Positions 46,543-59,072 of a stretch of 64,000 nucleotides of DNA are shown piece by piece. Made by a program: the position numbers and the translations under genes. Under the pieces are notes generated by a model. That model worked only from the letters and a program-made list of their open reading frames with translations. It ran no database searches and was not told the DNA's origin. Source of the DNA: Chrysemys picta bellii (Eukaryota; Chordata; Testudines; Emydidae); NCBI RefSeq assembly GCF_011386835.1, contig NC_088797.1, forward strand, positions 93,196,264 to 93,260,263, given 5' to 3'. The first letter of the stretch is position 1, and every line of letters begins with the position of its first letter.

Positions 46543-47156
46543 ACTGTTTATGTACTCAAACGATCTATTTAAAGAATTCTGTCTTTCAGGAAATTCTAAG
46601 ACTCCTTTCTTTCAAAGCACAAGGTAAGGACCTAAATTTAAAGATATTTTTCAGGCACTAGAAAGATTTGGCTCTTTGCAACCCTTCAACAAATATAACA
46701 CTTTCCCTTCTGACACTGCCTTCTCTTTCATTCACTGGCAAATAAGATTTTTTTATATAACTTTTTTTAACAAAGCATCCTAATATCATGCCAATTGTCA
46801 TCTTCTGGATTTCACTTCCCTCACCAGGTTTTGTATCTGCTCTCTCAAGAGATGTGTTACTTGAACTCCCAAGCACCTTCTTCCATAAACCATTTTATTT
46901 CTCTGAAAAATATCAAAGAAGTAGTCACTTCATTTTACTCTTTGAAAGTAAACACTAATTTTGAAGAAAAATAGTCTTACATTATTACACATTCTCAAAT
47001 TATTTTGCAGTAGGTGTAGAAAAGATCTCAAAATATTTTGAATCTATCATTTCTTTCTCTCTCTCCTCCTCCCCAAGTCTTCCTCCCCTAATACATAAAC
47101 AGTTTGAGAAATCATAAAGTCTCAACACTGACTTCAATATCTTTTTCATTCATATG

Positions 47157-47249
47157 GCCTGATTTTCCCTCCTCCTACTCTGCTGTCAATAGGTGTAACT
47201 GCAATTAAATTAATGTTAAACTAATATAAGTGAGAAGAGAATCAGGACC
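47157..47249. mobile_element. Short hairpin repeat, diverged copy
   Basis: 'ggcctgattttccctcctcc' pairs loosely with 'gagaagagaatcaggacc'; the centre carries 'ataggtgtaactgcaatt'. Same style as 46459-46542. Confidence 0.5.
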
Positions 47250-47341
47250 ACAGTATTTTAGTAAAATGATTAAATGTTAGTATTTGCTTACCAGATTTAT
47301 GATTATGATGATGAGATATTATCATTTAATTTATGACTTGG

Positions 47342-48535
47342 TGTGATGGGAGGACACTCACTTCTCATGAGTGCCTCCTGTCAACTGTGGTGGTGCAGTT
47401 GTGGTGCTGCAATTGTGCCTCCTGTCAATTGTGGTGCTGCAATTTTTTTTTAAATCCTGGCACCCCCCGGCAGGTTGTCAACCTCACTAGCCAATATTCA
47501 GTGGCTCAGCCCTCTGGCCAAGCCACACAGTCAAATGTATGAACCCCTTCTGGTTAGCAAAGGGTTCAACACACTGTTGGCCCTCACCATGGTCTTTTGC
47601 CCCCATCTTTGAGCCTTTTAACACTCTGGCTTCTCGACGAGCTTTGTCCCCTTCACAGGGCTTAGGCCACTTTCTCAGTGGGTGGTTGGGGGAACTTGGA
47701 CCCTGCCCATTACTCTGGTCACAACCCAGGAACCCTGTAGACAGCAGCCATGTACTGCTGCCCCCAGTTCACTGCTGCTGTTCCATGGGCCTTTTCCCAT
47801 GTAACCACTTTTCTGTCACCCGTTATCTTAAGGTTACAGTAATCTGATCCTCTTGTTCCCAGGGCCAGTAAATCAGGCTGTTGAGCTCCTCTGGTTAACA
47901 CACACTATTTTAATCAAGGTACTGAACTGGATTATAGTAAAAGTAAAACAATTAGTAAACAAAAGGTTATTGGTTTAAGTGATACCAGCATACAGCATAA
48001 AGATAGAGAGGGTTACAAGCAAGCAAAGTAAAACTATGCTTCTAGACTAAAACTTAATTACAATCTTTGCCTAACCAGGTTTCTCACCTATATTTAGTTC
48101 CCTTGTTTGAAGGATCCAACACTTTGAGATTTCAAGAGCTCTGACCCTCAAGTAATGGATGCCAAAATGGCTCTCTCATTCTTATATCTTCACAGAGTTC
48201 ACTGACCCTGCTTTAAGAGGCAGCAAGGCTTCCTGGAAGTGCAGTCTCCGTTCCCAGTCAAGACAGTTCAGTAGTCATCTTTACCCACTTGTTCTCTTGA
48301 TTCTCAGTAATTGTTTAGGCAATACTTGCCAAATATGTTTTAAGAACATATTTGCAGCACATATCTATAGAGTCCTTTGTGGGTTTACTGGACATACATC
48401 ATACAAGAATATTAATGAACCATGAACAGTTAGTTTTCTAATGATATATTACATGCCTCCTTTTAGGTATATAACATGACAACAGTGTGTCAACTGTGCT
48501 TTTAGGGTCACAGGAATATATCCCAACATATCACA
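47342..48535. mobile_element. Putative LTR-like repeat
   Basis: Begins TGTGATGG and ends CATATCACA, giving short inverted TG...CA ends over about 1.2 kb. The flanking bases do not form a clear duplication. Near the left end a 40-odd-base unit ('cctcctgtcaa.tgtggtg') is tandemly duplicated at 47386-47450. I associate the interior with a multi-copy turtle repeat. The 102-codon frame at 47539-47847 has no motif. Confidence 0.45.
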
Positions 48536-50900
48536 ACTCTATACACCCTCTGAACACATGGAAAAGATTAACTACATTACTTAATTTCTTGTTCTCTCTC
48601 CCCTCTAACCCATATCCAAGCTCATCTCTGTTCTCAGTCTGTCATCTGATCTGAATTATTGTCATGTGTGAAGCATATTTCAGTTTTGTCATTCAGTTGC
48701 GAAACAGCCAAATCATTACACTAGACCAGATTTCAGAAAGTATCCAATTAGTGAAGTCCCCCTTATACAAGGTTTTGAGATCACACTTTTTGCTTGCAAA
48801 AACAGAAAGGCATTTTTAAAGCCCTTAAATGAACTCTAACGTATCATGCATTTTCACTCCTGTCCAAAAGGCTGCCTACATTATATTTAGTTTCTTTTTG
48901 CCTTCTAAACTCTCTCTACAATTGGTAGTTCCTATGCCATAGCCTGGCAGAGGTATTTTAATTTGCTTCATACTGAAGAATAGTCGTTTAAAATCCACGG
49001 GCAAATGAGTGATGTTTACAGCTATAAAAGTCATTTAATTACCAATTAAAAAAAATTTACTTTATACAACTTCCATTAGCTGCCAATAAACTGTTTTAAT
49101 ATGGGTAATTCTGACTGATGCATTTTGGAGAAGATATGGGGCCACAGGCCATTTAAACCAGACAGTATGTGACAGTTTTGCCATATTATCAAGCTTTTCT
49201 GGAATCAATGCTCTTATTGCTACTTGGGAAAGGGTCTTTCCACTACTCTTGCATGACTAGCTTTTGGTGAACAAATTGAGCAAAGTTACTCAAGCTTTTC
49301 TCCAGCTACTGTAACTAGCCACTAAGATGATCAGAGCAGCAGAATGGAAGATTCAACATGGTCTACTAACTGGTAATTGGTTTCTGAACTTGCAGGATTC
49401 CTTAGGAATGAAAAATCTTCACCGTAGGAAATAAACTGTCTAGTTACATGGTTTCACCCCATGTGATGGTTCCTTTATATTAGCATTAGAAAAGCCTAAT
49501 AATTTATATAAACCCAAGTTCTTCAATAACTTTTCTCCTTGTTGAATTGTCTTCTGCTTGTATCTGTATACTTAATTTTGTAACATTATCTGCATACGAT
49601 TGTGGCCCTTAAATTCTGCACATCTCCTTTAATTTAAAAATACATTTATATGTATGTGCAGCGGTAAAATAAAGCTCCCCACCACCACCAATGTTTTGAC
49701 CCCTTTATTCCAGATGAAGAAGCCAGTTAATATTCAAGGAAATTCATGGTTTACACACACCCCTCAGTTATAGTCTCCTAAAAGGGCCACATACTGCATT
49801 TCTTGTGCCTGCAAAAAACCCCTGGATTTGAATCCCCTTGCCTCTTTAAAAATAGTAGAATTTAGCCTTAACCCTAATCTGTGCCAGTGGCTGCAGAGAG
49901 GGCCACATCAGAGCTGACTTTGCTGGATATGTGCCCACTGGAACTGCCTCCATATCACAGGAACCCCAGGTTAGGGGAATATGGCCAATCTTTGCTCCCT
50001 GTGAACCACCTCAGCAGTGCAAGGTGAATGGGATGGGCCAGAGAATCTAGCTCTTAACTTTTTGCTTTGGAGCTTTTTCAGAAGGTGAATCTGTTTTCAT
50101 TTATATCTCATTTAACTTGGTTTCATTGTTATGACAGTGGTGTAACTCACAAAAGAATCTGATTCAATACGTTTTGTTTAATTTTTTTTACCTTGATTTG
50201 GTTCTGTTTTATTTGAAGGAAAGTTCTAAAATCTGCTTTTAATCCTTTATATGATGAAATAATGGTTTCACCTTTAAAATAATGTTACAAGTGCTATTTA
50301 TTTTCATGCTGTGCCAGGAATCTCTTTGGACACATTGCTTCACTAATGAACAGGGCTGATCTCATTATTTTATTTCATCTTAATGTACAAGTCTTTAATG
50401 GATATTTGAGTACATGGCTTTTTAAACAAAAAATGGGGGGAGGAGATAAGGATTTTAAATAGAAACCAGTATTAAAAATACTTTTCAGAATCTATCTATA
50501 ATGGGAACAATTTCTAAAATCATATAATGGAGTCATAATGATTCTATCATTATATGGGACTGAAGACTATGAAAACCAAAGATCAAAAAGTGAAATAGAT
50601 AAAAGGATCTAAAATTGGAGGTCTGAGAGGATCTAAAACCTGGGGGGAGGGAAGACAAAAAGAACCATTATCCTACTGTTCCAAATACCCTTTCCATCAC
50701 CTGTTTTGTGCATCAGACACATATATCCAAAACTGTTAGACAGCCCCCATTTCAGCTGTGATTCACAAGTGGATTGCTCCAGTTTTACAGTGATCTATCT
50801 CCACTAATTGTGATCAACAATAGATGTGTCATGTTCTCTTTCCTGATGGAAGCCAGAAGGGATTTCTATAGGAAGTACAAGCTGGTGACTATAAATATAA
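48536..50900. other. AT-rich gene-free DNA
   Basis: No recognised element ends, RNA gene or coding exon. Confidence 0.4.
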
Positions 50901-50908
50901 ATAAATTA

Positions 50909-51086
50909 ATGAAGATATCCTGTCTCCTAGAACTGGAAGGGACCTTGAAAGGTCATTGAGTCCAGCCCCCTGCCTTCACTAGCAGGACCAAGTACTGATT
51001 TTGCCCCAGATCCCTAAGTGGCCCTCTCAAGGATTGAACTCACAACCCTGGGTTTAGCAGACCAATGCTCAAACAACTGAGCTATT
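50909..51086 (-). mobile_element. tRNA-derived turtle SINE, copy 2
   Basis: Same family and orientation as 13243-13430. The head has 'atagctcagttgtttgagc' and 'gttgtgagttcaatcc'; the tail has 'ggtcccttccagttctagga' followed by 'gacaggatat'. The two copies align along nearly their full length with scattered differences; this one has lost a few bases of the head. Confidence 0.88.
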
Positions 51087-51204
51087 GTGAAAAGTACAGC
51101 CACTAAGAGAGCATCAGAGAGGGTGAGGAGTTCTTAGACAAGCAAATTCGGGACACCTTATTCTCACAGATTCAAGAAAGAAGGAAGCAGACAATGGAGA
51201 CCCA

Positions 51205-51290
51205 AAGAAGTGGGCTGTAGTCCACGAAAGCTTATGCTCTAATAAATTTGTTAGTCTCTAAGGTGCCACAAGTACTCCTGTTCTTTTTTC
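51205..51290 (-). repeat. Dispersed 'gtgttagtctg' repeat, copy 3 (partial)
   Basis: Reverse orientation: 'gaagtgggctgtagtccacg', 'aaagcttatgctctaataaa', 'gttagtctctaaggtgccac'. The 5' part of the unit is missing. Confidence 0.8.
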
Positions 51291-51808
51291 ATAGATTACA
51301 GAGGACTTCAAGGAATTTAAAAAGGTGCTGTAGGAGAACAATATTCAAGTGATATTCTCAGAGATCTTTCCTGCCCTGCAAGTGAAGGAAGACAAAAGAT
51401 AGAAGATTCTGGAACTGGTTAGGTAAGTGGCACAAGGCAAAGGGTTTTGGTTTTGTGGAATATTAGTCCACCTTCTGTGAGGAAAGGGGATGGTCCAGTT
51501 TGGATGGCCTCCAAGCTAGAAATATCCAATCATAATGTTCTCCAGGTAGTCAAATTCTCACTTACACTAAGGCCAGTATACAGTCACATTTGCACCTCCT
51601 TTAAAGCTCCTTTACACTGCCAGAGGGATGAAAAGTAGCCTGAATGTAAATAAAAGTTAGTCACCAGTTTCCAAAAAAGCTGTAGATCCAATGTAGTAGA
51701 AATAATATTGAGCTCTTCCTCCATCAATCAACAGGAATGTCTGTAGAACTGTTATTAAAATCAATGAGAGTTATGCCTGTGAATGTAAAAATGAACTTTT
51801 AGTGGGAG

Positions 51809-52491
51809 TAGGGCTGTCAAACTATCAAAAAAAATAATCACAATAAACTGAGATTAAAAAAATAGTCATGATTAATAGCAGTTTAATCACTCTGTTAAAC
51901 AATAATAGAATACCAATTTAAATTTATTATGAGTATTTTTGGATGTTTTTCTACATTTTCAAATATAATGACTTCATTTATAACGCAGAATGCAAAGTGT
52001 ACAGTGCTCACTTTATTATTATTAGAAATATTTGCACTGTAAAAAAGATAAACAAAATAGTATTTTTCAATTCACCTCATACAAGTACTGTAGTGCAATC
52101 TCTTTAATATGAAAATACAACTTACAAATGTAGAATGTATTTTGCATAATCAAACTCAAAAACAATGTAAAACTGTAGAGCCTACAAGTCGAAGCCTGGA
52201 GGTGCATACCAATGTTTATCATATCTCGCTCGTAAAAACCTTGCAACACTAGCTACAACATGTTTGTTCTCACTTTCAGATAACATTATAAATAAAAAGC
52301 TGGCAGCATTATTTTCCTTAAGTGTAAACAAACTTGTTTGTCTTAGCAACTGGCTGAGCAAGAAGCAGGACTGAGTGGACTTGTATGAGGTAAACAAAAA
52401 TACTATTTCTTTTAATCACAACTATTTTTTAATCTAATTAATTCGTTTTGCGTTAATTCCATGCATTAACTGCAATCAATTGACAGCCCTA
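51809..52491 (+). mobile_element. hAT transposon, internally deleted, copy 2
   Basis: 683 bases with ends TAGGGCTGTCAAA and TTGACAGCCCTA, flanks agtgggag (51801-51808) and attgtgag (52492-52499), 6 of 8 identical. It shares with copy 1 the transposase tail, but the AT-rich middle ('gcaaagtgtacagtgctcac') appears upstream of the tail here and downstream, inverted, in copy 1. Confidence 0.85.
52222..52374 (+). pseudogene. hAT transposase C-terminal remnant, copy 2
   Basis: A single frame of 50 codons without internal stop: YLARKNLATLATTCLFSLSD, then NIINKKLAALFSLSVNKLVC and LSNWLSKKQD before TGA at 52372-52374. This is the hAT dimerisation end; 'CERLFSLSG' of copy 1 is shortened here to 'CLFSLS', a small deletion. 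No catalytic domain. Confidence 0.75.
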
Positions 52492-52826
52492 ATTGTGAGT
52501 GAATTCTGAAATCTACATTGATGTTGCTTAGAAGTCCAAAAGGAGTCACAGAACCATCATGGTGTCAATGGAGTATAATTGGGAGGGTATAAAACTGACA
52601 TTTCAAACACTTGTTTTTGATATAACTACTTCAAAGTTACTGAGATAATTACAAAAATGCTGGATGGGAAGATTGGATTTTTTAATTTTATATCATTTAT
52701 TTCCATTGAAACTATGAAGGTTATAGGATTTCAAACAAGTTTAATCTAAAATTTCAAAAGGAGTTAAATGAATTTTAAGAACAATTGAAACAAAAATCAA
52801 ATGATTTTAAAAGGTAAACAAATGTA

Positions 52827-53014
52827 CACCTCTACCCTGATATAACGCTGTCATCGGGAGCCAAAAAACCTTACCACGTTATAGGTGAAACCACGTTATA
52901 TCGAACTTGATTTGATCCACCGGAGTGTGCAGCCCCGTCCCCCCGGAATGCTGCTTTACCGCGTTATATCTGAATTCGTGTTATATCGGGTCGCATTATA
53001 CCGGGGTAGACGTG
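52827..53014. mobile_element. Mariner-like MITE
   Basis: Ends CACCTCTACCCTGATATAAC and GCATTATACCGGGGTAGACGTG (inverted), flanked by TA (52825-52826 and 53015-53016). The interior repeats 'acgttata' words in both orientations. 188 bases, non-coding. Confidence 0.8.
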
Positions 53015-53739
53015 TATATATTTAAGACTATCACTATAAGGCATGTTTTCTAATCCTTTATAGGTGTCATGGCTCTTCTCCAAACTCTCTCCAATTTATC
53101 AACATCCTTCTTGAACTGAACTGCAGACAGCATTCTTGAATCACACCAGTGCCAATTACACAGGTAAAATAAGCTCTATACTCCTCCTTGAAATGGCCAT
53201 CTATGTGTCCAAGGATTGCATTAGCCCTTGTGCTCACATCACCACACTGCAGCTCATGTTCAACTGATCAGCCACTTACCTCTCCTCAACCCCCCATGAA
53301 AATCTTTTCCAGGGCCAGTGCTTCACAGGATAGAGTCCTCCATTCTGTAAGTATGTCTTACATTCTTTGTTTCTAGATGTATACATTTAGCAGTATTATA
53401 ATGCATATTTTTTGCTTGCACCTAATTTACCAAATGATCCAGATTGCTGTTAATTACCTGTTCTGTTGCTTATTTACAACTCCCCCAGTTTGTGTGTCAT
53501 CTGCAAACTTTATCAGTGATTATTTTACGTTTTCTTCCAGGTCACTGATTAACTTTCACTGTGGAATCCCACTGCAAACTGATCCACTCAATGACAATTC
53601 CCCAATTACATTTTAAAACCGATCAATTAGCCAGTTTTTAATCCATTTAATGTTTCACACATTTAATTTTATATCATTCTAGATTTTTTAATCAAAATGT
53701 ACCAAGTCAAATGCCTTACCGAAGTCTAAAAATGTTATA

Positions 53740-54069
53740 TCAACTATTACTTTCATCGGACAAATTTATAATCTCATCCAAAAATGATAGGAAATTAGTT
53801 TGACAAGATCTATTTTCCATAAACCCATGTTGATTTGCATTACTTACATTACCCTTTAATTCTTTATTAATCGAGTTTCCTATCAGCTGCTCCATTATCT
53901 TGCCCAGGATTGATGTCAGGCTGACAGGCCTATAATTATGTGGGTCATCCTGTTTACTGGAAATTCCACAGTGCTCCAAAACTTCTTCAAAAATCAACAT
54001 TAATGGTCCAGCAAGCTCCTCAGCCAGGTCTTTTATAACTCTCGGATGCAAGTTATCTGGACCTGCCAA
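53740..54069 (-). pseudogene. CR1 reverse transcriptase remnant with internal deletion
   Basis: The 109-codon frame starts AGPDNLHPRVIKDLAEELAG and runs to NYRPVSLTSILGKIMEQLI, then QHGFMENRSCQTN, classical conserved blocks of CR1 RT fingers. The usual 'P.DW..A.V.PI.KKG' block between 'FE..' and 'NYRP' is replaced by a short GISSKQDDPH, so roughly 20 residues are lost. The catalytic Asp blocks lie outside the open frame. Not functional. Confidence 0.85.
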
Positions 54070-54441
54070 CTTAAAAGTGTCTAACTTTAATAGTTTCTGT
54101 TTAGCATCCTCCAGAGATTCTAGTGGAATGGAAAGAGTGTTAACCTCATCCTCTGATGAAACTATATCATCTGTTTTTTTCCCAAATGCAGAACCTATTT
54201 GTTGAACACTTTTGCCTTTTTCGGATTATTATTGATAATTCTACTATTTCCATCTAGTACTGGATCAATGCCATTGTCAGGATTCTTTCTGTTCCTAACT
54301 TTTAAAAAAACTCCTCCTTGTTGTCCTTAAAACTGCTGGTGAGAGATTTCTCCTTGTGTCCCTTTGCTTCCTTTACCAATCTTCTACAATTCCTAACTTC
54401 TGATTTATATTCATTACTATCAACTTCCCCTTTCTTCCATT

Positions 54442-54445
<4 letters not shown>

Positions 54446-54478
<33 letters not shown>

Positions 54479-54492
54479 ATATATATATATAT
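54446..54492 (+). repeat. (TG)n-(AT)n microsatellite
   Basis: About 15 TG units (54446-54475) followed by 'cgc' and about 7 AT units; likely polymorphic in length. Confidence 0.95.
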
Positions 54493-54964
54493 TATCTCTC
54501 TCTCTATCGCTATCTATATTTTCATAGCTGCTTTCACTTCCCCTCTAATTCAGGTAATTTCTTTCTCAATTATGTGATTCTGGCTTTTTTGGACATCTAA
54601 TAAGGTGTCCTTAAAATAATTCACAATTATCATTCATTTTTCTGGTTAAATTCTTCCTCCCAGTTGATTTGGCTCAATTGTTTTCACCTTTGTGAACTGG
54701 CCCTATTAAATCACCAAGTATATATTACTTATTAGACTTTATCTTGCTGGTACCTTATAAATGTGCTCAAGTAATGATCACTTGTCCATTAATTTTTAAT
54801 CCTGTGATAAGTTATATTCTTTATTGGTTAGGACAAGGTCTAAAAATTCCCCCATGTTTTCTTCAGCACTTTCTGAGTGAGCAAATTGTCATCTATAATG
54901 TTTAAAAATTCCAAGGATGTTTGGACCTCCAACATATGTCACTCAAATTGAAGTCCTCCATGAT

Positions 54965-55183
54965 TAAGGTTAAAAATTTGCCGCCTCAGTCCCGGGGTGA
55001 TGGGGGGAAACCTGGAGCTCCCTGCCCACACAGTAGGGCTCGGGCTCTCATTTCCCCCTTCCCCTCCCCATTAATTAAAAAATAAAGAAACAGCAGGTCG
55101 TGGGCTTCCGTGAATGCTTGTTTACTGTCCACGACCCATCTGTGACTTTTAGTAAAAATAACCATGACAAAATCTTAACTTTA
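54965..55183. mobile_element. Non-autonomous DNA element inserted in CR1
   Basis: Ends 'taaggttaaaaatttg' and 'caaaatcttaactttag' are inverted with mismatches. CCATGAT occurs on both sides (54958-54964 and 55185-55191), extended to 8 bases with one mismatch, as for hAT. CR1 text resumes after it. Confidence 0.65.
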
Positions 55184-55830
55184 GCCATGATCATGCAGCT
55201 TTTTCTCCCCTCTACGTATTATAGATGGTGTGTAAGGAGACAGTCATCGTTTTTCCTAGTATGATTTGGTGATCCATAGCAGACACTAACTACTATCCTA
55301 CCTTGTGCTTTACCCATTGAAACATTGAGCCATAAGTATTCAAGAGCATTTTCTTCTGAGTTACCAGCAACTCGGAAACAGGTCATGTCATTTTTTGACA
55401 GTGTCATTCCCCCTTCCTCCTGCCCACTTGGCCTTTCCTAAAAAGGTTATAACCATTAATTTTAACATCCCACCAAGGTTCAGTAATATCAACTAGATTG
55501 AACTTATGCTCATAAATGAGCAATTTTAATTCTTCATTTGTTACCCAGGCTCCTAGCATTGGTGTATAAGCAATTGAATTTTATCTCTTTGTGTCCTTTA
55601 TTTCCTTGATTAATTTTGTTCTCAGCATCTTGATTTTCTGTTAACTGAGGGCTCATATTTTCGCTCTTTTTACCCTCCTTTTTTGCTATGAGTTTAATGC
55701 TTTCCTGACAACTCTACAGCAGTCCGTCCCTATAGAAGATGGACCAATGCACCAGAAAACAAACTCTCCACCCTATACCACTTACTTAGCCAGCAGTTCA
55801 CTTCCATAATCTACTTTCTTCTTTCTTCAC

Positions 55831-55952
55831 TAGGGTGACCAGATGTCCCAATTTTATAGGGACATCCTGATTTTTGGGTCTTTTTCTTATATAGACTCCT
55901 ATTACTCCCCACCCCCATCCTGATTTTTCACATTTGCTGTCTGGTCACCCTA
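55831..55952. mobile_element. hAT MITE with perfect 8-base duplication
   Basis: 122 bases with ends TAGGGTGACCAGATG and CTGTCTGGTCACCCTA, flanked by identical TTCTTCAC (55823-55830 and 55953-55960). The interior is pyrimidine-rich. Non-coding. Confidence 0.93.
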
Positions 55953-55960
55953 TTCTTCAC

Positions 55961-58659
55961 CCATGAGACACAAATGGTCTCAAAGGAGTTTGGTATCAAT
56001 TTGAAGTTTCTAGCAGTGTGGAATTCCTCCTGCTTCTCTTCTCTCTGGTGGACATAGCCTAAGAATCCTCATCTGTCTCCAGCCATGTAGAATGTCACAG
56101 TGATCTCTTGCCTCTGGTGGTTACAAACATCTGATCGCCTCTGACTTTCCCCCCCCCCCCCACCTCCCACACACACACACCGATTTCTTGATGGCTAGCT
56201 CCATTCTTGCTTGAAGCTGAGGTACTTATGTTTCCTGAACATAGATTAGACTGTCAAGAAGGATGCCAATTAACGTGATAGGGTTAGTTTGTTTTCTGAA
56301 GGGCTTTTCTGAGTGGACACATGGTAAGTGATATGAGATCACCAATTCACTTGTATAGGCCAATGAAGGAGCTGTGACCTTTTGACACAGTCAACTCATA
56401 AGAGGTTTAATAAAAGCTACACATGGAGATTAAATGCTCTCTAGACCAGGTCCTATCCAATCTCCTCATCTGAACACTACTTTTGCCCTGGTATTTTCAT
56501 ATTGGTATAATTATATAGGGCCACCAGTTTGCATATCACTTTGCAGATGTATTCTTAAGGGACATTTATTTTTGCCACCTAAATCCTATGAAACAGACAC
56601 TTAGCACACCATCTACATCTGACAAAAAAAACAAAATAGACAAAAGTTTTACAGAAATGGGACTGAGGGAGCTGCTCTCAACAGCAACTATGAATTTATT
56701 CATTGTAAATAAATAGAGTTAGTTGAAGACAGTCTTCAAATCTTGAGTATTTTGGAACTCATTGTTGTGGCACCTTTACAATTTCAAAATATTAGTAAAT
56801 CAAGAAAGAATCAAATTATAAACATTGTTTCTTATTATTATTCAAGTAAATTAATCTCAAGGGCCTCTGATTTCTTCTGAACATTTGCAGACATATAATT
56901 ATGGCAAAGAACCGATATAATAAAACAGATAACAGCATTAACTGTTTTTGATTCTCCCCCATAATTATAGTCGCTGACTTGAAATCAGCACAAACTGAGT
57001 GTATTCCATTCTCTAAGACAACACTAAGCTAATATACTGTTTCAGACACTGTTTTATTGTGCCTAATCAGAAGAGATTAAACAGACAGCAAAATTACTAT
57101 GAAATCATACTTCATTGATCCTTGATATGGTTTCTTTTCCCATCTCCAAAATGGTTATTTTCTCCTACATCAGCTCCAAGCACATAATTCTGGTTTGTGG
57201 AATAATTCAAGAAAATGCCATGACAAAAGTCATCATGGTTTTCACAGCCACAATCCAAACATCATCTTATTCTTTTCAGAATGTGAATGCCAAAGCAGCA
57301 CAAAAAACATATGTATATTGCGGAGAAGGGGTATATTCAGATGAACATTTTAAGCTATTCAATTCAGGTAATTTCACATCCCTGAGATTCCACTTTTCTG
57401 TGACTTGTTGGGAAACTAATCCTTTTTCACATTGAAACTTGAAAATACAAAAATCCTTCTGTTTGTAATTCTCACTTCAAGCCAAAGTGGGAGTGGTCTG
57501 TTGTCTAATTTTACAAAACGGCATTGCAGAATTGTAGGACATGTACACCAGTTTTTCATTCTGAAATGGGGAGCAGGAGAGAAGGCAGCCCTCTTTCTTC
57601 CTACTTCCCCACCAACCTCCCTTATCCCTCAATAAAACACTTCCCTGTAACCACACACCAACCAGTGTCCTAGTTTTTCACTTCAATAATTATAAGCCAA
57701 TCACTGTAGACACCAGCCACCACTGCTGAAACAGACCCATACATGCCTGCCAACCACTTGCAGGACTAAAAATAAGCATGGCTCACCTGCCCCTTCCTCC
57801 TTGCTGCTGAGAACTGGGAAGTAGTCTGATCATTATAGATCAAAATAGAGCATAAATCTGAAAAAACAATATTCTCTCATCTGAATAACAGCCCTCTTTC
57901 AACCAGAAAAAATAAATCTCTTAAATTATTATTTTACTGTGAAAGACAGCCAGGCATCCTTCACTAAGGGAAGGATCAAAACTTGGCCTCATAAAAAAAA
58001 GTCTCAGTCATCCTGGCTGAAAAGTGCTGTGAGATGAACTTCTCATTTGTTAGTTGTGAGACAACAAACAAGAGTTAATCTTGTTAATTGAGTTTAGGCT
58101 CTAGAATGCATGTTATAATTTTGTTTTATAGGTAAACCAGTGTTTCCAGTATTTCAGCTTGCTATCATTTGAAGCTCTGTTCTTTGTTAAATAAACATAC
58201 TTCCTTTCTCTATAAACAAATCTAAGTGTTGTGTGTTAAGTGGAGCTGTGATCTGAGGTGTAACTAGTAAGCTGCAGTATACTCTTCCTTTGGAAAGAGC
58301 AGGTTTGGTAATTCTGTAAATGTTCAGTGGAGAAGGTACTGGATACAACAGAGGGATGCTCAAAGGATGGGGCAGGGAGGGGGAAGTGTGCCTATCACTA
58401 GCCTGCATGGGCTGAGAGGGAAGTGCTCATGTAGCCTGTGGCTGGGAGAGTTAAAGGGGCTGACCCCTGGCAGTCACAGTCTGACAAGGCTCCCTCACAC
58501 TAAGGGCTGGTGGTAACGAGGTATCTCACAGCCTTGGGTACCCTTGGGAAGTGTGTAGCTACACATGTAGCTAACTCAGTTTAGTACACACACTAAAGCC
58601 ATGCTTATACCAATTTAGCTTCATCCAGTACATTTATTAACTAAAGCAGTTTAAGCATG
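55961..58659. other. Gene-free DNA
   Basis: A poly-C tract at about 56149-56161 and a (CA)n run at 56169-56180. The 106-codon frame at 57115-57435 lacks recognisable motifs or exon boundaries. Nothing else assigned. Confidence 0.4.
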
Positions 58660-58667
58660 GTTTACAC

Positions 58668-59072
58668 CAGCAGTTCTCAACCAGGGGTACACACATCCCT
58701 GGGGGTATGCAGAGGTCTTCCAGGACTTACATCAACTCATTTTGATATTTGCCTAGTTTTACAACTGGCTATGTAAAAAACACCAGCAAAGTCAGTACAA
58801 ACAAAAATTTCATATAGACAATGACTTGTTTATACTGCTCTATATACTATACACTGAAATGCAAGTACAATATTTATATTCCAATTGATTTTATATTATA
58901 TGGTAAAATGAGAAAGTAAGCAATTTTTCAGTAATAGTGTGCTCTGACACTTTCGTATTTTTAGGTCTGATTTTGTAGGCAATTAGTTAAGTGATGCGTA
59001 ACTTGGTGGTATGTAAGACAAATCAGATTCCTGGAAAGGGGTACAGTAGTCTGGAAAGGTCGAGAACCACAG
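58668..59072. mobile_element. hAT non-autonomous element (TTCTCAACC ends)
   Basis: 405 bases with ends CAGCAGTTCTCAACCAGGGG and GGTCGAGAACCACAG, flanked by gtttacac (58660-58667) and gtttaaac (59073-59080), 7 of 8 identical. Interior words 'ggggtatgcagaggtcttcc' and 'ggaaaggggtacagtagtct' fit a common amniote hAT-derived repeat. No transposase. Confidence 0.9.

Larger units (their letters stand above)
53035..55822 (-). mobile_element. CR1-type LINE, reverse orientation, with insertions
   Basis: Minus strand carries, in order, an endonuclease-region piece (about 55407-55219), then RT (54069-53740), then the C-terminal part and 3' UTR towards 53035. Insertions: DNA element 54965-55183 and, beyond the far end, a hAT MITE at 55831. 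The LINE may continue past 55960. Numerous stops. Confidence 0.75.

Noticed and set aside
47342..48535. A confirmed solo LTR
   Set aside because: The ends look LTR-like, but no target duplication could be found, so it is kept only as a putative repeat.
57115..57435. A 106-codon plus-strand gene
   Set aside because: No motif, ordinary AT-rich sequence and no splice or regulatory context.
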